Positions 6,662-11,660 of a stretch of 11,660 nucleotides of DNA are shown one piece after another. The translations under genes and the position numbers were made by a program. Positions within the stretch are counted from its first letter, which is position 1, and each line of letters opens with the position of its first letter. The DNA is from Thalassiosira profunda. Taxonomy: Eukaryota > Bacillariophyta > Thalassiosirophyceae > Thalassiosirales > Thalassiosiraceae. A model generated the notes under the pieces. It made no database searches, had not been told where the DNA came from, and was given only the letters and a program-made list of their open reading frames with translations. The stretch is taken from positions 1-11,660 of the forward strand of contig JALLAP010003074.1 in the NCBI GenBank assembly GCA_036939355.1. Reading direction: 5' to 3'.

Positions 6662-8869
6662 TCACACCATCAGTTGGTCCCTGGGGCAGTCGCAAATTTT
6701 GCACGTCGCCTCCGACGCCAGGTTGTCGCACGTGCACTTGGCGCACGTCCAGTGCAGCGCGCCGCCCGGAAGGGGCGGCGGAGGGGGCTTGCCGGCGTCG
6801 CCCGGGGGCACCAGCGGGACGGGCAGGGGCATCAAGTTGGGCGGGCCCAAGGGGGCGGCCATCGGCGCCAGCTGCGGCGGCACAGGGACTCCGACCGTCG
6901 GCTGGCCCAGCTGTACTCCGCCGCCGGGCAAACCGGCCGGTTGCGGGCGGGCGCCCTTGCGAATGTCCGGGCGCTCCCCGCCCCGCCACCCCTGGCATCC
7001 CCCGCACCGCACCTTGCTCGCCTTGTTCGACTTCGAGCACCGCCCGCACTCCCAATTTCCGTCCGCCGGCCGCTCCTCCGCCCGCTGGGGCGGGCCCGGC
7101 CGGCGCCCGTCCCGCCAGCCCTCGCACCTTCGGCATCGCGCCCGCCTCCCCTCGTTGACTGCCGAACACCGCCCGCACGTCCAGGGGGGCGCCAATTTGC
7201 TCACGTCGCGCCGGACGCCGCCCCGCCAGCACCGGCAGGAGGGGCAGCGGCGCTTGATCCCCGGGACCAACGCCCGGCATCCGTGGCACGTCCAGTCCGG
7301 CTCGGCGAGGACTTCCACCGGGCGGAGGGGCGACGGGGGCTGGGTCGTCGCGGCCGGCGCCATTTCTGCCGGGGGCACATTCACGGTGCCGCCCCCTTCA
7401 GGTGATTGCAGGTGCGGCTCAGTGACCTTCTTCTTGGCGTTCTTCCACGAGCGGCAATTCCCGCACCGCAGCTTCCGCGCCCCGTTCGGGCCGCCGCACC
7501 GCCCGCACTCCCACGGCGCGTGGGGGCGGTGCAGCCGGGCCGGCGCGCCGTTGCCGCCCGGCTTTCGCGGCAGGCTGCCCCGCTTTCCGCCCCGCCATCC
7601 TTGGCAGTTGGAACATCTAGATTTTCCCTCCAGGTTGGCCTGGCCGCAGCCGCACGCCCAGTATTGCTCCGTGGCGATGGGCGCCGGAAATGGAACATTG
7701 CCATTCTCCCCGTGCCCCGCCTCCATTGGTTGCCCTGCCGTTGGCCCCGTCTCCACTGGCGGAGCGAGGGGCGGGAGGGCCGGCGCCCCCGCCGTCCTCC
7801 GATGCTTCTTCAGCATGTTTTCTCGTTTGCCAAACTTCCACCGCTGGCACGCCCCGCACCGCTTCTTGGCGGCGGCGTTGGGGTGCCGGCATCCGGCGCA
7901 GAGCCACCCGGCGCCGAGGGGGTTCCTTGCGAGGGTCGCNGGCGGCGGCGTTGGGGTGCCGGCATCCGGCGCAGAGCCACCCGGCGCCGAGGGGGTTCCC
8001 TGCGAGGGTCCCCCCGCGGCGGATCGCGGAGGGTCCCGTTGCTGTGTTTGATGAAGCGTGGGCGGCGGCGGCGCCGCCTGCCGTCACGGCAGCGGTAGTG
8101 GCAGCCGCAGCAGTGGCCTCCTTCGCCATCGTGGGCTGGAACTGTATGGGTGGCGCAGCAGTTTGCCCAGCCGTCTTCGGGAACGCCGGCCTTCTTCCGT
8201 TTCTCCACCGCGGACAGCCGTTGCACCGCACCTTCCGCGGCCCGTTCTCGTTGCCGCACTTGTCGCAGATCCACCGCCCTCCCGCCTCGTTGTTGGCCCC
8301 TCCGTGTCCGTCCCCTCCCGCGGCCGTCCAATTCCGCCGTCCGCCCCGCCACTTCTGGCAGACGCTGCAGCGCACTTTGGTGGGGGCGTTGGCGTGGCCG
8401 CAGGGGCAGGGCCACGGCTGGCCCGGAGGGGCGAGGAGGGAGGCGGCGCCTGCCCGGCGGCGGTGGGGGGCGCAGCCCTCCCGCTTGCCGCCGCGCCACG
8501 CTGTCGAATTGCGTTGATGGATCGGAGCGAAATGAGACAATTGAGATGACATCAGAATTTGTTGCGATGCATCAATGTAGAATGCACGCAAAAGGCAAGT
8601 ATAAGCTCACCCTGGCAGTTGCCGCAGCGGGCCTTGCTCGGCAGATTCCGCCGCTTGCACTTGTGGCAGCGCCACGTCCCGTCCGGCGCCCCTTCATCAG
8701 CATCATCGGCATCGGCCGTCGTTGCTTCCGCAATCTCCTCTCCAGTTGCAGCCTCGGCGACGGCCTCTCCTCCCGCTGCCCGATGAGTCTGCGGCGACGC
8801 CGGCGGCACCTCCGCCACAACGGGAGGCAGGGTAATCCCTCCTGTGGCCGCCAGGCGACGTTGGTCCAT
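6662..8869 (-). CDS. Protein with ten RanBP2-type zinc fingers
   Basis: Two exons, 8869-8611 and 8500-6662; the second carries a 72-base assembly duplication plus N (7868-8012). With 73 surplus bases discounted, the product is 674 residues. Fingers begin at W66, W116, W163, W261, W343, W392, W465, W502, W545 and W646. The first nine share W-x-C-x1/2-C, usually Asn, a basic patch, R-C-x2-C, then a distinctive x2-W-[RK] (usually x-G-x-R) tail. The last (WTCAKCTCDN...) is a more classical RanBP2 finger and ends the protein. RanBP2-type fingers bind single-stranded RNA (ZRANB2) or ubiquitin/proteins (Npl4, TAB2); which applies here is unknown. Linkers are Pro/Ala/Gly-rich, notably 573-645; the N-terminus (1-64) is acidic. 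The ATG at 8867-8869 has A at -3 and G at +4; the frame extends up to a GTG at 8953 but without another ATG. Likely nuclear or RNA-associated by inference. Confidence 0.85.
7868..8012. repeat. 72-bp near-perfect direct duplication around a single N (assembly artefact)
   Basis: Bases 7868-7939 and 7941-8012 flank the N at 7940 and differ at only two sites: T7927 versus C8000 and G7938 versus C8011. Finger 4 of the zinc-finger protein (WLCAGCRHPNAA) is read twice, in different frames. Counting 73 bases as surplus restores one frame through the finger. The two mismatches, both changing an amino acid (residues 250 and 254), suggest allelic reads or base errors at a contig end. Confidence 0.92.
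8501..8610 (-). other. Spliceosomal intron inside zinc finger 1
   Basis: On the minus strand the donor is TGCCAGG|GTGAGC and the acceptor TTCGACAG|CGTGG; 110 bases, phase 1. Splicing makes residue 87 an Ala (G + CG) and completes finger 1 as RCGNCQAWRGGKR, exactly matching the pattern of the other fingers. Reading through instead loses the conserved Trp-Arg tail and soon stops. Confidence 0.92.
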
Positions 8870-9247
8870 GATCCACCCACACGCGGAGCGGAGGGCGGAG
8901 GCGGCCGGAGCGAGGCGAGGGACTGGGAAGATCACTGGGTCACGTACTGTCACGACAAAGTAACGTGACCAAAGATCAACCTCAACTTCATTTCCCTCGG
9001 TCGCGGCCGGCTCCGCCGTCCTCGAGGCACCGGCTCCGGCACCTCAAGCGGCGGCGGGCGCCAACTCCTACCCGGGCGCCGACTGCTAGAGATACCCCTC
9101 GGTAGATAGCTCGGTCGGCCCTCTTCGGCGTCGGCGTGCGAGGAATAGCTGGGGTGGAGAGAGACCACCTCTTCGAGGTGACACGACACGTGACAACTGC
9201 TCCCGCCGGTTGCAAGTTGCAACTTCCGAGAGCAGTGCTCTTATACA
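8870..9247. promoter_or_regulatory. Divergent promoter: zinc-finger gene (left) and plastid-protein gene (right)
   Basis: This 378-base stretch separates two head-to-head start codons and holds no supported gene. It contains a perfect 8-base inverted repeat, GGTCACGT (8938-8945) and ACGTGACC (8963-8970), 17 bases apart, with a further GTCACG at 8950-8955. A palindromic CACGTG lies at 9187-9192, followed by AC, giving ACGTGAC again at 9188-9194. ACGT-core sites of this type are bound by bZIP or bHLH factors in plants and algae (family knowledge). Shared control of both genes is inferred. No TATA box was seen at a suitable distance. Confidence 0.55.
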
Positions 9248-11660
9248 ATGGCGGGCATCGCCATCGCTTCGTCGGCCTCTCGCCTCGTTGCCGCCGTCTT
9301 AGTTATCGGCGGCAGGTCGCTGCCATGCGCAACAGCGTTCTCCCCCTCGCCTGCGCGGGCGCGGGCCACAGCACACCCTGCCTCTCCATTGCATCCTAGG
9401 GCATCGATGGGGGATGCACCCCGGAGCCGCCTAGCTTCAATGCCGCCGACGTCGTCGGACGCGCAATCCAGGGCGGCCGCCGAGGAGAGGGCTCCGTACT
9501 TTGCACAAGATCTGGAGGGGCAACCTGTGGAGGGCTATGGAAGTGAGAGTGGCAACGGGGCGAACGATCAATCGACATTCGGAGGGAGCAGTGGAGAGTG
9601 GACCGCAGAAACGTCCGCACCAACGTCCGCTCCCCAACCGCCACAACAACAATCCGCAACAGCGTCCAACGCTCCAAGCGAGCCCATCAGCAGCGTCGAC
9701 GCCCGCGTCCTCGAATCGATCCTCCAGGACGGCAAATTGGACCTCTCGACAGAAGCGGAAGTCCAACGCCTCCTCGACGGTCCCCGCCTCCAGGAAGGAG
9801 AGCCCTACCCCTCTCCCGCTTCGGACGGAAACGACAAGTACCAAAGCAAATTCGTCAGCGCCGTGAGCGACAACGCCTTCTGGAACTCCCTCAAGGCCAA
9901 GACGCGGGAAATCATAGACTCGGTGGGAATCTACGTCGAGAACCGCATCGAGCGCGACACCGCCGCATTGGCGGCCGTGGGACTGTTCACCCTCGACCGC
10001 ATTCGAAAAGACATTGGGCGCGCCCTCCCCGCCGCGGGACGGGCGACGCGCAAGCTCCTCTTGGCGACCAACAGCTCCTACGCGGAGCGATTGCTGGACG
10101 CCACCGAAAACACCCCCTTCGCCCTCCCCTCCGAACGGAGTCTGACCAACGGAGAGATGCTCGACGGGTACGACGATTTGTACGAGGAATTGACCACCCC
10201 GGCCGACGAGATACGGCAGGTCGCGGCCGCGATTCGGGACATATTGGCGGGGAAGGAGCCGGAATCGTACTCGAATACGAGGCGAGGGGTAAGATCGTTC
10301 GCGCCGGCGGGGACGAGCCGGATGGCCGAGCGGCAAAAGCGGGCGTACCGCGCAAGAAAAGCCACGGTGCTCAAGCGGGAGCGGGAGGGGATCGATCGGA
10401 AGGTCGGCCGGGCCATCGGGTCGGTATCGGACACAGCGTGGGAATTGCAGCGGGAGATGCAGACGGGGGCGGGACGGGAGGCGGGGTACCGGTCCAAGGG
10501 GGTGCGGAACGCGCTGGCCTCGGGGGCGGTAAGATTGCTCGAGGCGGGACGGGAGGGGAGCCGGCGATTGTTGGGCAGCGCGGAGGAACAGCAGCGCATG
10601 ATTGAGGGCGGCGCCGGTCCGGGGGTGGTGGGGGACGGCATGCCCGAAATCGTGGACGTATCACCTTTGGAAGAAGAAGAGATCATCGAGGAGGTCATCG
10701 AGGAGGAGAACATGGAATACGCGCCGGACGGGCTGCTGAGTCCCCGGGGCTTCGTCGAGGAGAAGCAGAGGCTGGTCGCCAGCCTGGAATCGTGCCTGTC
10801 GCAGCCCAGCGAGACGTGGCTCACGAAAGAGATCGTGGCCGAGGCCGCGGAATACGGCATCAGCCTCGATGGAACGGTGCTGCGGGAAGTGATCACTTCC
10901 ATGGTGACCCTGCGCGACGGATTGCAGAAGGACCTCGTAGCAATCGAGGAGGGCTTTGTGGATCTGAAGATGGAATATGTCAGCGCCGAGCTGCGGCGGA
11001 TGAAGCAATCGGTCGACTCCCTTTCCATGGTGGCAGCGTCGGCGGCCGGCGCATCGGCCGCGCAGCTGCTCAAATACGAGTTGGAGGGATTTGTCTTGAG
11101 CGATACCCTGGACGACATCATAGAAACGGAGCTGGAGCGGATGGAGCAGATGCTGGCCGAAAGGGTCGCGGCGAGGGAGGAAGAAGTGCGGGAGAGGCGG
11201 CGGAGGCAACGTGACAAGCAGAGGCAACAACAGCAATATCAGCAGGAGCAGCGACAACGACAACAGCAGCAATACGTGGATGCATCTGCGGCTGTTGTCA
11301 CCGAGGTTGTTGACTCCACAGTTGTCGATCAAATGCCAACACCCGGAAACGCTCGTTGGAACGGCGGCATGTACACCGAGGTGGAGGTAGTGTCGTCCTC
11401 GCCAGTGAATGCCGGCGGCCAACAACCGTACGAGAGCTGGACCGGCCAGGAGGGCGAGGTTCCATACAACGGAAACGTCGAGGTTGTGTCCGACTCGGAG
11501 TACTCCGAGTACGAACAGCGATTCAAGTCGGCCCAGCAGGCCGCGGCAGGGGACGAGTTTGAAGTCGGGAGCGCCGGCGCAGAGGAAAATCCGGCGACCG
11601 AGTTCGTACTGCGGGTGGTCGACGTCCTGTTCTTCGTGGGAGAGAAGGTCTTCCTCGTGC
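9248..11660 (+). CDS. Plastid-targeted coiled-coil protein of unknown function (C-terminus off the right edge)
   Basis: The frame is open from the ATG at 9248 (A at -3, G at +4) to the right edge: at least 804 residues, no stop. Residues 1-30 are a signal peptide (hydrophobic core RLVAAVLVIGG) ending ATA|FSPS, with Phe31 at +1; a basic, Ser/Ala/Pro-rich stretch without acidic residues follows to about 53. This signal-plus-transit layout with Ala|Phe is the known import signal of red-lineage complex plastids. The mature part has a Gln/Ser/Thr-rich linker (about 80-145), a mixed helical region (about 150-300, including DNAFWNSLKAKTREIIDSVG at 208), a basic region (about 350-450), an acidic patch near 473-490, a helical module at about 510-625, and an Arg/Gln-rich coiled coil (about 625-677). 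The last visible residues (from 787) are hydrophobic and may begin a membrane segment. I do not recognise the family. Confidence 0.78.
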   Translation, partial: MAGIAIASSASRLVAAVLVIGGRSLPCATAFSPSPARARATAHPASPLHPRASMGDAPRSRLASMPPTSSDAQSRAAAEERAPYFAQDLEGQPVEGYGSESGNGANDQSTFGGSSGEWTAETSAPTSAPQPPQQQSATASNAPSEPISSVDARVLESILQDGKLDLSTEAEVQRLLDGPRLQEGEPYPSPASDGNDKYQSKFVSAVSDNAFWNSLKAKTREIIDSVGIYVENRIERDTAALAAVGLFTLDRIRKDIGRALPAAGRATRKLLLATNSSYAERLLDATENTPFALPSERSLTNGEMLDGYDDLYEELTTPADEIRQVAAAIRDILAGKEPESYSNTRRGVRSFAPAGTSRMAERQKRAYRARKATVLKREREGIDRKVGRAIGSVSDTAWELQREMQTGAGREAGYRSKGVRNALASGAVRLLEAGREGSRRLLGSAEEQQRMIEGGAGPGVVGDGMPEIVDVSPLEEEEIIEEVIEEENMEYAPDGLLSPRGFVEEKQRLVASLESCLSQPSETWLTKEIVAEAAEYGISLDGTVLREVITSMVTLRDGLQKDLVAIEEGFVDLKMEYVSAELRRMKQSVDSLSMVAASAAGASAAQLLKYELEGFVLSDTLDDIIETELERMEQMLAERVAAREEEVRERRRRQRDKQRQQQQYQQEQRQRQQQQYVDASAAVVTEVVDSTVVDQMPTPGNARWNGGMYTEVEVVSSSPVNAGGQQPYESWTGQEGEVPYNGNVEVVSDSEYSEYEQRFKSAQQAAAGDEFEVGSAGAEENPATEFVLRVVDVLFFVGEKVFLV

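Noticed and set aside
6699..8051. 450-codon plus-strand frame opposite the zinc-finger gene
   Set aside because: It is the antisense of the repeated finger codons and passes through the N; the minus strand shows ten well-formed fingers.
8951..8953. GTG as a start extending the zinc-finger protein by 28 residues
   Set aside because: Non-ATG starts are rare in nuclear genes; the first ATG (8869) has a strong context.
1..11660. Transposon, virus, CRISPR, tRNA or rRNA signals
   Set aside because: No transposase, integrase, reverse transcriptase or capsid motifs, no terminal repeats, no spaced repeat array and no tRNA-like fold were seen; the only long direct repeats are the two assembly overlaps.

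Overview
This is nuclear DNA from a eukaryote, most likely a photosynthetic stramenopile (ochrophyte alga such as a diatom or pelagophyte). The evidence is: spliceosomal introns with GTGAG donors; ATG contexts mostly with A at -3; eukaryote-only domains (RING, F-box-like, RanBP2-type zinc fingers); and, on the right-most gene, a two-part presequence with Ala|Phe at the predicted cleavage point, the hallmark of proteins sent into red-lineage complex plastids. The F-box/Cys-rich protein also resembles a family I recall from diatom proteomes. The clade is an inference; no species can be named.

Layout, left to right: (1) 1-1558, minus: RING-finger protein, probable E3 ubiquitin ligase, its C-terminus beyond the left edge. 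(2) 2020-4716, minus: large multi-pass membrane protein with an ion-channel-like segment, two coding exons and a probable 5'-leader intron. (3) 4897-5284: short divergent promoter with a CCAAT box and a 12-bp palindrome. (4) 5285-6574, plus: F-box-like protein with a seven-unit Cys-rich array and a C-terminal coiled coil. (5) 6662-8869, minus: protein with ten RanBP2-type zinc fingers, two exons. (6) 8870-9247: second divergent promoter, with repeated ACGTGAC elements. (7) 9248 to the right edge, plus: large plastid-targeted coiled-coil protein of unknown function, C-terminus missing.

Two genes (channel-like and zinc-finger) look broken only because of the assembly. Each contains a single N between two copies of the same 72 bases, so the copies lie exactly 73 bases apart in both unrelated genes. 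Counting one copy plus the N as surplus restores one continuous reading frame in each case. These are unresolved contig overlaps, not biological repeats or pseudogenes.

The genes do not form an operon. Two neighbouring pairs are divergent and probably share promoters; the F-box and zinc-finger genes converge with only 87 bases between them. Two of the six products (RING, F-box-like) plausibly belong to ubiquitin signalling, one probably binds RNA or protein through zinc fingers, one sits in a membrane and one goes to the plastid. I see no mobile element, CRISPR array, rRNA or tRNA.
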